Assembly: GCA_910578275.1 (NCBI GenBank)
Contig: CAJTPR010000002.1
Location: forward strand, 124,001 to 188,000
Source of the DNA: an uncultured Bacteroidales bacterium
GTDB taxonomy: Bacteria; Bacteroidota; Bacteroidia; Bacteroidales; P3
Length of the DNA: 64,000 nt
Direction of reading: 5' to 3'
Shown: piece after piece, positions 26,475 to 35,598 of the stretch
How positions within the stretch are numbered: the stretch's first letter is position 1
Layout of the letters: every line of letters begins with the position of its first letter
Made by a program: the position numbers and the translations under genes
Notes under the pieces: model-generated
The model's database searches: none
The model's input: the letters and a program-made list of their open reading frames with translations, nothing else
What the model was told of the DNA's origin: nothing

Positions 26475-27288
26475 TCGCAAGGGCGGTCATTTTTATGCGG
26501 GTGATGCGATTGTCGCCGGTGGCGTCGATGGTGAAACTGAAATCCTTGAAATCCACCTTGGCGCCGCGTGCGGGGAAGTAACCCGACAATTCGAGGATGA
26601 ATCCTGCCAGCGATTCATAGTCGCCTCCCTCCATGTCGAAATAGTCGTCGTCTTTTTCGAGCAACTTGCAAAGGTCGTGAATAGGCATCCTTCCGTCGAA
26701 AAGGTATTCGCCGTTGCCCAGTTTCCGGTAGAATTTCTCGTCGTCGGTGGTGTCGAATTCATCGTTGATTTCGCCCACCAGTTCTTCGAGGATGTCCTCC
26801 AACGTGACGATGCCGCTTGTTCCGCCGTATTCGTCCACGACGATGGCGATGTGAAGGCGTTTTTTCTTGAATTCCTTGAGCAGGTTTTCTATCTTGCGCG
26901 TCTCGGGTACGAAAATGGCAGGCCGGAGCAGTTTCTGCCAGACGAAGGAATCGTTTTCTCGCATGTGCGGCAGCAGGTCCTTGATGTAAAGGATGCCTTT
27001 GATGTGATCCAAGTCGCCGTCATAGACGGGCAAGCGGGAATATTCGGATTCCTTTACCGTTTCTATCACCGTCGGGAAATCGGCCGAAAAAGGCAGGCTC
27101 ACCACGTCCACGCGCGGTTTCATGATCTGACTGGTTTCCGTTTCCGAAAAGCCGACGATATTCAGTATGTCCGATTCGTTTCCGGCCTGGTCCTGTTCTT
27201 TGTCGGGTTCGGGCGATGAACTGTTTTTGTCTTTCTTTTGGCAAAAGAGTCGTTTGCACCAAAGAAACGGGCAAAGCATGCAAGCCAT
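26464..27288 (-). CDS. gldE: GldE-like CBS/CorC-domain protein lacking the DUF21 membrane domain
   Basis: The 274-residue product has a pair of CBS domains (about 55-175, with MKPRVDVVSL and VVDEYGGTSGIVTLED) and a C-terminal CorC/HlyC domain (about 190-270). Its place before gldD identifies it as GldE. Known GldE proteins are about 430 residues and begin with a DUF21 (CNNM) transmembrane domain. Here that part is absent: only a short Cys-rich stretch (MACMLCPFLWC) and a polar linker precede the CBS domains, and the pth stop lies 1 base upstream, leaving no room for a frameshifted remnant. It may therefore be cytoplasmic or peripherally bound, or is a CorC-type protein placed beside gldD. Confidence 0.82.
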   Translation of the reverse strand: MACMLCPFLWCKRLFCQKKDKNSSSPEPDKEQDQAGNESDILNIVGFSETETSQIMKPRVDVVSLPFSADFPTVIETVKESEYSRLPVYDGDLDHIKGILYIKDLLPHMRENDSFVWQKLLRPAIFVPETRKIENLLKEFKKKRLHIAIVVDEYGGTSGIVTLEDILEELVGEINDEFDTTDDEKFYRKLGNGEYLFDGRMPIHDLCKLLEKDDDYFDMEGGDYESLAGFILELSGYFPARGAKVDFKDFSFTIDATGDNRITRIKMTALANEK

Positions 27289-27289
27289 G

Positions 27290-27853
27290 TCATTTATTGT
27301 TAAAAGCGTTCATCGTATTGGTGATTCCGGCGCAGGCGAAACTCCTTATCATTTCGCAGGCCATGTCCATCTTGGGCTCCACCGATTCCATGTCCTGCCG
27401 GCTGAACGGGCCCAAGACGTAGTCTATCTGTCCTCCCTTGTGGAAGTTGCTGCCGATGCCGAACCTCAGCCGGGGATAGGCCTGGGTGCCGATCAAGGCT
27501 TCGATGTTCGCCAAGCCGTTGTGTCCGCCAGCGCTTCCGCCCGACTTCATCCGCAACTGGCCGGGATCCAAGGCCAAGTCGTCCACTACCACGAGGCAAC
27601 GTTCCACGGGAATCTTTTCCTTGTCCAGCCAATAGCGGACGGCCTTGCCGCTATCGTTCATGTAGGTGGTAGGCTTTATCAGTTCCAGCAGGTGTCCCTT
27701 GCATTTTGTCTCGCACCAGTAGGCGTACCTGTCCATGCTGAACTTGACTCCGCTTTCGGCGGCAAGCCTGTCGAGCACCATGAAGCCGATGTTGTGCCTC
27801 GTGCCTTCGTATTCGGCACCGATGTTGCCCAATCCGACAATAAGGAATTTCAT
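27290..27853 (-). CDS. pth: Peptidyl-tRNA hydrolase
   Basis: The 187-residue product has the full Pth fold: VGLGNIGAEYxxTRHNIGF with the catalytic His near residue 20, KPTTYMNDSG, and the DDLALDPG and GGSAGGHNGL loops. It releases peptides from peptidyl-tRNA dropped by the ribosome. It lies 4 bases after proS and 1 base before gldE, so proS, pth, gldE and gldD look like one transcript. Confidence 0.96.
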   Translation of the reverse strand: MKFLIVGLGNIGAEYEGTRHNIGFMVLDRLAAESGVKFSMDRYAYWCETKCKGHLLELIKPTTYMNDSGKAVRYWLDKEKIPVERCLVVVDDLALDPGQLRMKSGGSAGGHNGLANIEALIGTQAYPRLRFGIGSNFHKGGQIDYVLGPFSRQDMESVEPKMDMACEMIRSFACAGITNTMNAFNNK

Positions 27854-27857
27854 GGTC

Positions 27858-29330
27858 TCAGTAGGCTTTGGCGAAAATCACGCGGCGATGCGAAGGTTTG
27901 CCGGTATAGACGCACTTGCCTTCTTCCGGCTCGTCGTCGAACGGCAAGGCGCGGATCGTCGCTTTGGTTTCTTCCTTGATCTTCACTTCGGTTTCGGAGG
28001 TTCCGTCCCAATGGGCCAGGATGAATTTGCCTTGTCCTATCCGTACTTTGAATTCTTCCCAGTCATCCACCTTCACCGTATTGTCCAGGCGATGCTTGAG
28101 GGCGCGGTCGAACAGGTTCCGCTGGATCTCGTCCAGCAATGCCGGGATGAGCTTGCCCAGTCCGGCTTGGTCGTGGATGGATTTTTCGAGCGTGTCGCGA
28201 CGGCATATCTCCGCGCTTCCGTTCTCCATGTCGCGCGGACCGATGGCCACGCGGACGGGAACGCCTTTGAATTCGTATTCGTTGAACTTCCAGCCCGGTT
28301 TCTGCTTGTCATCGTCGTCGTATTTGACGCTGATGCCTTGGGCCTGGAGTTCGGCCTTGAGCTTGAGGGCGGCTTCGGAAATCCGTGCCAGTTCTCCGGC
28401 ATTCTTGTAGATGGGCACGATGACTACCTGGATAGGCGCCAGCTTGGGAGGCAGTACCAGTCCGTTGTCGTCGGAATGGGTCATGATGAGCGCGCCCATC
28501 AGGCGTGTGGAAACGCCCCAGGACGAAGCCCAGACGTATTCCAACTTGTTTTCCTTGTTCAGGAAGGTAACGTCGAAGGCCTTGGCGAAGTTTTGCCCCA
28601 GGAAATGGGAAGTTCCTGCCTGCAATGCCTTTCCGTCCTGCATCATCGCTTCGATGCAGTAGGTTTCCAACGCGCCGGCAAAGCGTTCGTTGGCGGTCTT
28701 CACCCCCTTGATGACAGGCATGGCCATGAAATTCTGGGCGAAATCGGCATATACTTCGAGCATCCTGCGGGCTTCTTCCTGCGCCTCTTCCTGGGTGGCG
28801 TGGGCGGTATGCCCTTCCTGCCAAAGGAATTCGGCGGTGCGCAGGAACAACCGGGTGCGCATTTCCCAGCGCACCACGTTGGCCCATTGGTTGACGAGGA
28901 TGGGCAGGTCGCGGTATGATTGTATCCAGCCTTTGTAGGTATTCCAGATAATGGTTTCGGAAGTGGGCCTGACGATAAGTTCTTCTTCCAGTCTGGCCGC
29001 CGGGTCCACCGACACGCCGTTTCCGTCGGGGTCGGCCTTGAGGCGGTAGTGCGTGACCACGGCGCATTCCTTGGCAAAACCCTCCACGTGGTCGGCCTCA
29101 CGGCTGAAAAACGACTTGGGGATGAACAAGGGAAAATAAGCGTTTTGGTGGCCGGTGTCCTTGAACATCTTGTCCAGGGCGGCTTGCATCTTTTCCCAGA
29201 TGGCGTAACCGTAGGGCTTGATTACCATGCAGCCGCGCACGGCCGACTGTTCGGCCAGGCCGGCACGGGATACCAGTTCGTTATACCATTCCGAATAGTT
29301 CTCGGTCCTGGAAGCGAAATCTTTAGCCAT
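27858..29330 (-). CDS. proS: Prolyl-tRNA synthetase, archaeal/eukaryotic-like type
   Basis: The 490-residue product is a class II synthetase of the ProS type 3 group: motif 2 region MRTRLFLRTAEFLWQEGHTAH, a RPTSETI substrate loop, and no bacterial-type insertion (editing) domain between motifs 2 and 3. A C-terminal zinc-binding-like extension follows the anticodon domain. It charges tRNA-Pro. It leads the minus-strand run to gldD; a TAATTTTG box at 29393-29400 probably starts it. Confidence 0.95.
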   Translation of the reverse strand: MAKDFASRTENYSEWYNELVSRAGLAEQSAVRGCMVIKPYGYAIWEKMQAALDKMFKDTGHQNAYFPLFIPKSFFSREADHVEGFAKECAVVTHYRLKADPDGNGVSVDPAARLEEELIVRPTSETIIWNTYKGWIQSYRDLPILVNQWANVVRWEMRTRLFLRTAEFLWQEGHTAHATQEEAQEEARRMLEVYADFAQNFMAMPVIKGVKTANERFAGALETYCIEAMMQDGKALQAGTSHFLGQNFAKAFDVTFLNKENKLEYVWASSWGVSTRLMGALIMTHSDDNGLVLPPKLAPIQVVIVPIYKNAGELARISEAALKLKAELQAQGISVKYDDDDKQKPGWKFNEYEFKGVPVRVAIGPRDMENGSAEICRRDTLEKSIHDQAGLGKLIPALLDEIQRNLFDRALKHRLDNTVKVDDWEEFKVRIGQGKFILAHWDGTSETEVKIKEETKATIRALPFDDEPEEGKCVYTGKPSHRRVIFAKAY

Positions 29331-29392
29331 TCTTCTCTAGTTTGGTACGATTATTGCAATAAAAGAGACTCGCGCCTCTGCGTTCAGCGGCG

Positions 29393-29400
29393 CAAAATTA
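29393..29400 (-). promoter_or_regulatory. -7 box of the proS run
   Basis: TAATTTTG on the minus strand matches the consensus -7 element, with a leader of about 55 bases. No good TTG is visible at -33. Confidence 0.5.
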
Positions 29401-29440
29401 CGCTAAATATTGCGTATCCCATAAAAGAAAGGAGCATATT

Positions 29441-30856
29441 ATGTCGCCCTCGACAAACAAGACCCTGCTTGCCACGGCCGTGATCATTGCCGGAATGACC
29501 TTGTTCGCCTCTTGCGGAACCACGTTCATGGTGGCTGCCGACGATGTCTACGGCAATGTGCCGACCCGCGAACAGGAGCGTCGTCAGAAACTCGAGCAAC
29601 AATGGACAAAGTCGTCCGGTCAGCGGCAAGACGATGCCTCGACCGAGTACGCCTATGGCTATCCGGAGGAAAGCCAGCCTGCGGACACGTTCGATTACGA
29701 CAACTATTACGATTACGAATATTCTTCGCGCCTGCGCCGTTTCCAAGACGATGATCGCGTGAGCGACGACTATTATTCCGACTATTACACCAATACGTAC
29801 TGGTACGATGCCGATCCGTACAGTTACGGCACCAGCATTTACCTGGGTTACGACTGGTGGTATCCCCGGTACACGTATTACAGGCCGGGCTGGTATCTGG
29901 GATTCAGCTACGGGCCTTTTTCGTTCGGTTACGGCAGTTACTGGGACTATTACCGTTATCCGTATTTCTGGAGCTACGGGCACGGATACGGCCACGGATA
30001 TTGGAACGGATACTGGGACGGCTATTGGGACGGGCGTTACGGAAATTGCTATGACTACTGCTACAATCCTTATGACCGGAATACTTACACGCAAAGCTAC
30101 TACGGGCGTCGTACGCGGGGCAGTTCGGTGACCAACCCCTCCGTGACGACGGGTGCTCCGGTACGTCGCGGGGCATCTTCGGCCAATGTATCTTCGGCTC
30201 CTTCCTTGCCGACGGCACGTTCGCGTCGTACGTTCGCCGAACGTTACGAGCAAGCCGTCGGTTCTACCTCCGCTTCGGTTTCGGGCGGCACCTCGATCCG
30301 GCCTTCTACCTCGACGACGGCAAATCCCGCGCCGGTGCGCCGTTCGTCGGCCACGCCGTCTTCCATGATGGAATCGGTTTCCAGCCGTTTGGACAGCAAG
30401 CCCTCCACCGTGCTTCCTTCCACGCCGTCCCGTCCTGTCCGTCCCGTCCAGCCCTCCACGCCGTCCCAGCCCGCGCGCCGGGCGGTGATCGGCAATCCGG
30501 CGGCCACGCAGAACCCGCACAGTGCCGTTTCCACGCAAACGCAGACCGTGCGTCCGCGCACTAACGTCCAGACGGTCACCACCCCGTCCGCTCGTCCGCA
30601 GGGCGATCCGCAGGCTCGTCCGCAACCCCGTCCTTACAACAAGCCGGTTTACGATCGTAGCCGCAGCACGTCTTCTTATGTGAGCCCGCGCTACAACGCC
30701 TCGCCTCGGAACGCTACCCCGTCCGTACGTCCTTCGACCAGTCCGTCTTCCTATCGTTCTTCCGGTACTTCGTCCGGCTCCACCACCACCCGTTCGACGG
30801 GTTCTTCCGGCTCGTCCGGTTCTTCGTCGGGCGGAGGCACACGGCGCACCCGATAG
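29441..30856 (+). CDS. Lipoprotein with Tyr/Trp/Gly-rich core and Ser/Thr/Pro/Arg-rich tail
   Basis: A good ribosome site (AAGGAG, about 8 bases before ATG) starts a 471-residue protein with a lipobox (LFASC near residue 25). Residues about 65-230 are extremely rich in Tyr, Asp, Gly and Trp, with runs such as YGHGYGHGYWNGYWDGYWDG, a prion-like or elastic composition. Residues about 230-471 are low-complexity Ser, Thr, Pro and Arg with few hydrophobics, ending in SSGSSGSSSGGGTRRTR. I know no function. Similar Tyr-rich lipoproteins occur in Bacteroidota. It lies between divergent proS and the FadL-like gene. Confidence 0.8.
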   Translation: MSPSTNKTLLATAVIIAGMTLFASCGTTFMVAADDVYGNVPTREQERRQKLEQQWTKSSGQRQDDASTEYAYGYPEESQPADTFDYDNYYDYEYSSRLRRFQDDDRVSDDYYSDYYTNTYWYDADPYSYGTSIYLGYDWWYPRYTYYRPGWYLGFSYGPFSFGYGSYWDYYRYPYFWSYGHGYGHGYWNGYWDGYWDGRYGNCYDYCYNPYDRNTYTQSYYGRRTRGSSVTNPSVTTGAPVRRGASSANVSSAPSLPTARSRRTFAERYEQAVGSTSASVSGGTSIRPSTSTTANPAPVRRSSATPSSMMESVSSRLDSKPSTVLPSTPSRPVRPVQPSTPSQPARRAVIGNPAATQNPHSAVSTQTQTVRPRTNVQTVTTPSARPQGDPQARPQPRPYNKPVYDRSRSTSSYVSPRYNASPRNATPSVRPSTSPSSYRSSGTSSGSTTTRSTGSSGSSGSSSGGGTRRTR

Positions 30857-30919
30857 CCTGCCTGACGGCCGGAGCCGTCGGAAACCTGAACAAAGTAGAA
30901 ACCTTTATTGTTTGATGCC

Positions 30920-32422
30920 ATGATCAAGATAAGAAACATAGCCCTCCTCGCTTCGGTCTTCGTTGCCGGAATCCTTCATGCACAGGACGATGCCGACTTG
31001 TTGCGTTATTCCATGCTCAATCCGGTAGGAACGGCACGGTATAACGCCATGGGCGGCGCTTTCGGCGCGTTGGGAGCCAATTTTACGGGGCTCAGTACCA
31101 ACCCCGCCGGCATAGGCTTCTATACACGTCATGAAATTTCGCTCAGCCTCGGAACGGTCACGCAAAACGGCAGGACTGAATATTACGGTGAGCATAACGA
31201 GTTGGAAAAGACCCGGGTGAACTTTCCACAAGGGGGGGGCGTCTTTTGCATCAGGAACGGAAACCGGAAAGAAGGCAGGGCATGGAGCCTGCAATTGGGT
31301 TTCGGCGCCAATCGCATCAAGGATTTCAACAACAACGTCTATGTGCGGGGCGTCAACAACCAGTCTTCGTACATGCAGGACGTGGCCGCCCGCAGCGCCG
31401 GCTATGATTTCGCCGTGTTGCACCAGGATGTCAGCCATATCGGAAACCTGGCCTATCAGACAGGTCTGATAGATTATGCGGACACGCTCGATTTCACTTA
31501 CGAGAGTTTTCTCGGAAGAGGTTTGAGGCAAAAGCATATCCTGCAGGAACGAGGAAACATTTCCGAAATGGTGTTCTCCTTTGGCGGCAATTGGTCGGAA
31601 CAGTTGTATTTCGGCGTCACGCTGGGTATTCCCATCGTGGATTACAGGCAGACCAGCCTCATCGAGGAGGAGGCCGCGGAAGGTTCGCGCTTGCCGCATA
31701 ATTTCAAGTCATACCAGGTCAGGAACCGCATGGACGTGAGCGGGACGGGCTTGAATCTCAAGCTGGGTCTCATTTACAAGCCGGTGCATTTCTTCCGGAT
31801 CGGTTTGGCTTTCCATACGCCCACGTATTATTGGATCAAGGAAACAGCAGACTTGGATTTGACCACGAGAATGCAGTACGTTTTGTCGAACAACGACGTG
31901 CTGCCCAATGCGGTATATGGAGGCTATTCCGACCGTTACGGTCTTTCCACGCCGTTGAAGGGCGTCTTGAGCATGGCTTTCCTCGTCAATAATTTCGGGG
32001 CGATTTCCGTGGAGGGCGAGTTGATCGATTACCGGCACATGCGCATGGATGTGGATGACGACCTGGACTACAACAAGCATATTCGCGACATCGTGCGGGA
32101 AAACTACGATCTTGCGGGCGTGCTCAGGTTGGGTACCGAATGGAGAGTGGGTATCTTGAGCCTTCGGGCCGGTTATGTATGGCAGTCTTGTCCGTACAAG
32201 AACGAACTGTTGAGGAACTATTGGTCGAACCATACCGCCACGGCGGGTCTCGGCCTGGTGCTGGGGCGTTGGAATCTCGATTTCAGTTTCATGGCCGACC
32301 TTGGCAAACGTACCGACCAGTTCTACTACCTGCTGGATGGCGACGGCACGCCTTTGGTGAAGCCCGCCAAGTTGGATTTTTCCAAATATACTTGCACGGT
32401 CAGTCTCGGTTGCAGGTTCTGA
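30920..32422 (+). CDS. Outer-membrane transporter of the OmpP1/FadL type
   Basis: The ATG at 30920 (500 residues) begins the signal peptide (MIKIRNIALLASVFVAGILHAQ); an in-frame TTG at 30908 adds four residues only. The N-terminal plug-like segment (GGAFGALGANFTGLSTNPAGIGFY) is typical of the OmpP1/FadL/TodX family, and beta-strands follow to a C-terminal aromatic residue (GCRF). Such barrels import hydrophobic compounds. The substrate is not shown by the sequence. A long hairpin lies just after the stop. Confidence 0.85.
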   Translation: MIKIRNIALLASVFVAGILHAQDDADLLRYSMLNPVGTARYNAMGGAFGALGANFTGLSTNPAGIGFYTRHEISLSLGTVTQNGRTEYYGEHNELEKTRVNFPQGGGVFCIRNGNRKEGRAWSLQLGFGANRIKDFNNNVYVRGVNNQSSYMQDVAARSAGYDFAVLHQDVSHIGNLAYQTGLIDYADTLDFTYESFLGRGLRQKHILQERGNISEMVFSFGGNWSEQLYFGVTLGIPIVDYRQTSLIEEEAAEGSRLPHNFKSYQVRNRMDVSGTGLNLKLGLIYKPVHFFRIGLAFHTPTYYWIKETADLDLTTRMQYVLSNNDVLPNAVYGGYSDRYGLSTPLKGVLSMAFLVNNFGAISVEGELIDYRHMRMDVDDDLDYNKHIRDIVRENYDLAGVLRLGTEWRVGILSLRAGYVWQSCPYKNELLRNYWSNHTATAGLGLVLGRWNLDFSFMADLGKRTDQFYYLLDGDGTPLVKPAKLDFSKYTCTVSLGCRF

Positions 32423-32428
32423 AAAGGG

Positions 32429-32471
32429 AAAGGCCGTTCCGGATTTTCGTCGAAAATCCGGAACGGCCTTT
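32429..32471. terminator. Perfect 21-bp hairpin between convergent genes
   Basis: Arms at 32429-32449 and 32451-32471 are exact complements, with almost no loop. No T-run follows on the plus strand. It lies between the converging FadL-like and lptB genes and can serve both. Confidence 0.8.
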
Positions 32472-32528
32472 CAAAAGATTCGTTTGCGGGATATTCGTGT
32501 TCCCGTGATCGTGCGAAAAAGGAGTGGG

Positions 32529-33260
32529 TTATCTGATTTCCTTCAATTCGAAGTTCTTTCCGAGGTATTTTTCGCGGACGTCGGGATCGGAGGCCAGTTC
32601 CTTGGAAGAACCCGATTTGAGGATTTTGCCGCTATAGAGCAAGTAGGAACGGTCGGTGATCGAGAGCGTTTCCTGGGCGTTGTGGTCGGTAATCAGGATG
32701 CCGATGTTCTTTTGCTTGAGTTGCAATACTATTTTCTTGATGTCTTCCACCGCCAAGGGGTCGATGCCGGCAAAAGGTTCGTCCAGGAGGATGAACTTGG
32801 GGTTGGCGGCCAATGCGCGGGCGATTTCGGTGCGTCTTCTTTCTCCCCCCGACAGGCTGATGCCCATCGTCTTGCGCACGTGCGCGATACCGAATTCCTC
32901 GAGCAGCTCTTCCAGGCGCCGTCTGCGCACGGCGGGGTCTTTTTCTATGAACTCCAGGATGGAGGTGATGTTGTCTTCCACGCTCATGTGCCTGAATACG
33001 GAAGCTTCCTGGGCCAAGTAGCCTACGCCCAGTTTGGCGCGTCTGTACATGGGCAGCTTGGTGATGTCGGTGTCGTCGAGGAATACATGGCCGGAAAGGG
33101 CCTTTATCAATCCCACCATGATGTAGAAAGACGTGGTCTTTCCCGCGCCGTTCGGCCCCAGCAGCCCCACTATTTCGCCTTGCTTCACTTCGATTGAAAC
33201 ATGGTCTACTACGGTGCGTTGCTTGTAAATCTTTACGATGTCTTGGGTGCGAAGTATCAT
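32529..33260 (-). CDS. lptB: LPS export ABC transporter ATP-binding protein
   Basis: I use the ATG at 33260 (243 residues, MILRTQDIVKIY) rather than the frame start at 33347, which would cross the recQ promoter. The product has Walker A GPNGAGKT, signature LSGGERRR and Walker B FILLDEPFAGID, plus LptB-specific GYLAQEASVF. It supplies ATP energy for lipopolysaccharide transport from the inner membrane with LptF/LptG, which are not in the window. It is divergent from recQ. Confidence 0.95.
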   Translation of the reverse strand: MILRTQDIVKIYKQRTVVDHVSIEVKQGEIVGLLGPNGAGKTTSFYIMVGLIKALSGHVFLDDTDITKLPMYRRAKLGVGYLAQEASVFRHMSVEDNITSILEFIEKDPAVRRRRLEELLEEFGIAHVRKTMGISLSGGERRRTEIARALAANPKFILLDEPFAGIDPLAVEDIKKIVLQLKQKNIGILITDHNAQETLSITDRSYLLYSGKILKSGSSKELASDPDVREKYLGKNFELKEIR

Positions 33261-33267
33261 GGGAGGT

Positions 33268-33297
33268 TTTTGTTTTCGAGCAAAAATTGTATCTTTG
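33268..33297 (+). promoter_or_regulatory. Promoter of recQ
   Basis: TTTTG at 33268-33272, a 17-base spacer and TATCTTTG at 33290-33297. The leader would be about 65 bases. It lies in the short gap between the corrected lptB and recQ starts. Confidence 0.65.
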
Positions 33298-33368
33298 ATA
33301 TTGTATGTCCTTTTCCCGGAAGGAGAGGGACACACAAAATTAAACATTTTTCTTAACCCGGATCAACC

Positions 33369-35561
33369 ATGGAATACGACAGCGAGTTTCTTCACAAGGA
33401 GCTTTCACGTGTGTTCGGTTTTAGCCGTTTCAAGGGGAACCAGGAGGCTATCATCCGGAATGTCTTGTCGGGCAAGGATACTTTCGTCATCATGCCCACA
33501 GGAGGAGGAAAGTCTCTCTGTTACCAGCTGCCCGCCTTGATACTGCCGGGAACGGCGATCATCATATCTCCGCTCATCGCGTTGATGAAGAATCAAGTGG
33601 ACGCGGTGCGGAATTTCGGAAGCACGTCTGAGATAGCCCATTACCTCAACTCCTCGCTTACCAAGGCGGAAATCAAGCAGGTGAAGGAAGACTTGAGCGC
33701 GGGCAAGACCAAGTTGTTGTATGTGGCTCCGGAAACGCTTACCAAGGAAGAGAACGTGGAGTTCTTCAAGACGCTTCACGTTTCGCTTTACGCCATAGAC
33801 GAAGCGCATTGCATTTCCGAGTGGGGCCACGACTTCAGGCCCGAATACCGGCGGCTGAGGCCCATCATCGACGAGATAGGCCAGCAGGTTCCCGTCATCG
33901 CCCTCACGGCCACGGCCACGCCGAAGGTCCAGAAGGACATCCAGAAGAACTTGGGCATGTCGGAGGCCTCGGTCTATATTTCGTCGTTCAACCGTCCCAA
34001 CCTCTACTACGAGGTAAGGCCCAAGACCAAGAACGTGGATCGCGACATCGTGAAGTTCATTCGCGACAACAACGGCAAATCGGGCATCATCTATTGCCTG
34101 AGCCGCAAGAAGGTGGAGGAATTCGCCGAGGTGCTTTGTGCCAATGGCATCCGCGCCTTGCCTTATCACGCAGGTCTGGATGCCAACACCCGTACCACCA
34201 ACCAGGACAAGTTCCTGATGGAGGAAGTGGACGTGATCGTGGCCACGATAGCGTTCGGAATGGGTATAGACAAGCCGGACGTGCGTTTCGTGATACACTA
34301 TGACATGCCAAAGAGCCTGGAAGGGTATTATCAGGAAACAGGGCGTGCCGGCCGCGACGGCGGGGAGGGCAAGTGCGTCGCCTTTTATTGCGAGGAAGAC
34401 ATCATCAAGCTGGAGAAGTTCCTCAAGGACAAATCGGTTTCCGAACAGGAAGTGGCGCGCCAGTTGATGGGCGAGACCATCTCGTATGCCGAGACCTCGA
34501 TGTGCCGTCGCAAGAACTTGCTGCATTATTTCGGAGAAAGGTACGAGGAGGAGAATTGCCATAACTGCGACAACTGCCTTTATCCCAAGACCAAGGAAGA
34601 CGGCACCGAAAACGCGCGGTTCGTCGTGCAGCTTATCCTCGACATCAAGCAACAGTTCAAGACCGACTATATCGTGGCCCTTTGCATGGGCAAGATGTCG
34701 CCGTCGATCAAGAATTACAAGCATAACCTGTTGCCGCAGTTCGGCAAAGGCAAGGACCGCGACGAACGTTATTGGAAGGCGGTCATCCGTCAATGCATCA
34801 TCGAGGACCTGCTCGGCAAGGACATCGAGGATTACGGGGTCATAAAGGTCACGCCCGCCGGGGAGGCCTTTGTACGTCAGCCGTTCCATATAGACGTGGT
34901 CCGCGACCATACCTACAATCCCGAGGACGAGGAATACATGGCAGGCGGAAACAGTTCCGTGGAAGCCGTGGACAAGTTGCTCTATTCGCTCTTGAAAGAC
35001 TTGCTCAAGGACATCGCCCGCAAGGAAAACCTGCCGCCGTATGTCATTTTCCAGGATATTTCGCTCCGGGACATGACCATCCAGTATCCCGTCACGATGG
35101 AAGACATGACGCGTATTACCGGCGTGGGCGTGGGCAAGGCGCAAAAATACGGGCAGCCTTTCCTGGACCTGATCAAGAAGTATGTGGAAGAAAACGAGAT
35201 AGAACGTCCGCAGGATTTTGTCATCAAGTCGGTGGTGAACAAGTCTGGATTGAAAGTCTATATCATCCAAAGCATCGACAGGAAGATTCCCTTGGACGTG
35301 ATCGCCCAGGCGAAGAGCCTTTCGATGGAAGAACTGCTTACCGAGATAGAACGTATCGTGGATTCGGGAACGCGGCTCGACCTGGACTACTACATAGAGG
35401 AGGCTGTCGATTCCTATCATCAGGAAGAGATCTACGATTATTTCTCGGAAGCGGAAAACGGTTCGGTGCAGGAGGCCTTGGACGAATTGGGCGACGACGA
35501 GTACAACGAGACGGAAATTCGTCTGGTGCGCTTGCAGTTCCTTTGCAACGAGGGAAATTGA
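33369..35561 (+). CDS. recQ: ATP-dependent DNA helicase RecQ
   Basis: The 730-residue product has RecQ helicase motifs: Walker A MPTGGGKSLCYQLPA (around 40-54), DEAHCISEWGHDFRPEYRRL (around 144), and motif VI QETGRAGRDG. A zinc-binding RQC region (CRRKNLLHYF...CHNCDNC), a winged helix and an HRDC-like domain (about 530-605) follow. The last 110 residues form an acidic extension. It unwinds DNA in recombination and replication repair. A run of plus-strand genes follows at short distances. Confidence 0.96.
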   Translation: MEYDSEFLHKELSRVFGFSRFKGNQEAIIRNVLSGKDTFVIMPTGGGKSLCYQLPALILPGTAIIISPLIALMKNQVDAVRNFGSTSEIAHYLNSSLTKAEIKQVKEDLSAGKTKLLYVAPETLTKEENVEFFKTLHVSLYAIDEAHCISEWGHDFRPEYRRLRPIIDEIGQQVPVIALTATATPKVQKDIQKNLGMSEASVYISSFNRPNLYYEVRPKTKNVDRDIVKFIRDNNGKSGIIYCLSRKKVEEFAEVLCANGIRALPYHAGLDANTRTTNQDKFLMEEVDVIVATIAFGMGIDKPDVRFVIHYDMPKSLEGYYQETGRAGRDGGEGKCVAFYCEEDIIKLEKFLKDKSVSEQEVARQLMGETISYAETSMCRRKNLLHYFGERYEEENCHNCDNCLYPKTKEDGTENARFVVQLILDIKQQFKTDYIVALCMGKMSPSIKNYKHNLLPQFGKGKDRDERYWKAVIRQCIIEDLLGKDIEDYGVIKVTPAGEAFVRQPFHIDVVRDHTYNPEDEEYMAGGNSSVEAVDKLLYSLLKDLLKDIARKENLPPYVIFQDISLRDMTIQYPVTMEDMTRITGVGVGKAQKYGQPFLDLIKKYVEENEIERPQDFVIKSVVNKSGLKVYIIQSIDRKIPLDVIAQAKSLSMEELLTEIERIVDSGTRLDLDYYIEEAVDSYHQEEIYDYFSEAENGSVQEALDELGDDEYNETEIRLVRLQFLCNEGN

Positions 35562-35598
35562 TCTTGTCGGACATAGATAGAAGAAAAAACAAACAACA

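Noticed and set aside
26464..27288. gldE as a frameshifted or broken gene
   Set aside because: pth ends 1 base upstream, so no remnant of the missing domain is present; the remaining frame is intact with a normal ATG.
33405..35420. 671-codon minus-strand frame opposite recQ, and a similar one opposite dsbD (42355-44370)
   Set aside because: Shadow frames of strongly conserved plus-strand genes; no recognisable domain.
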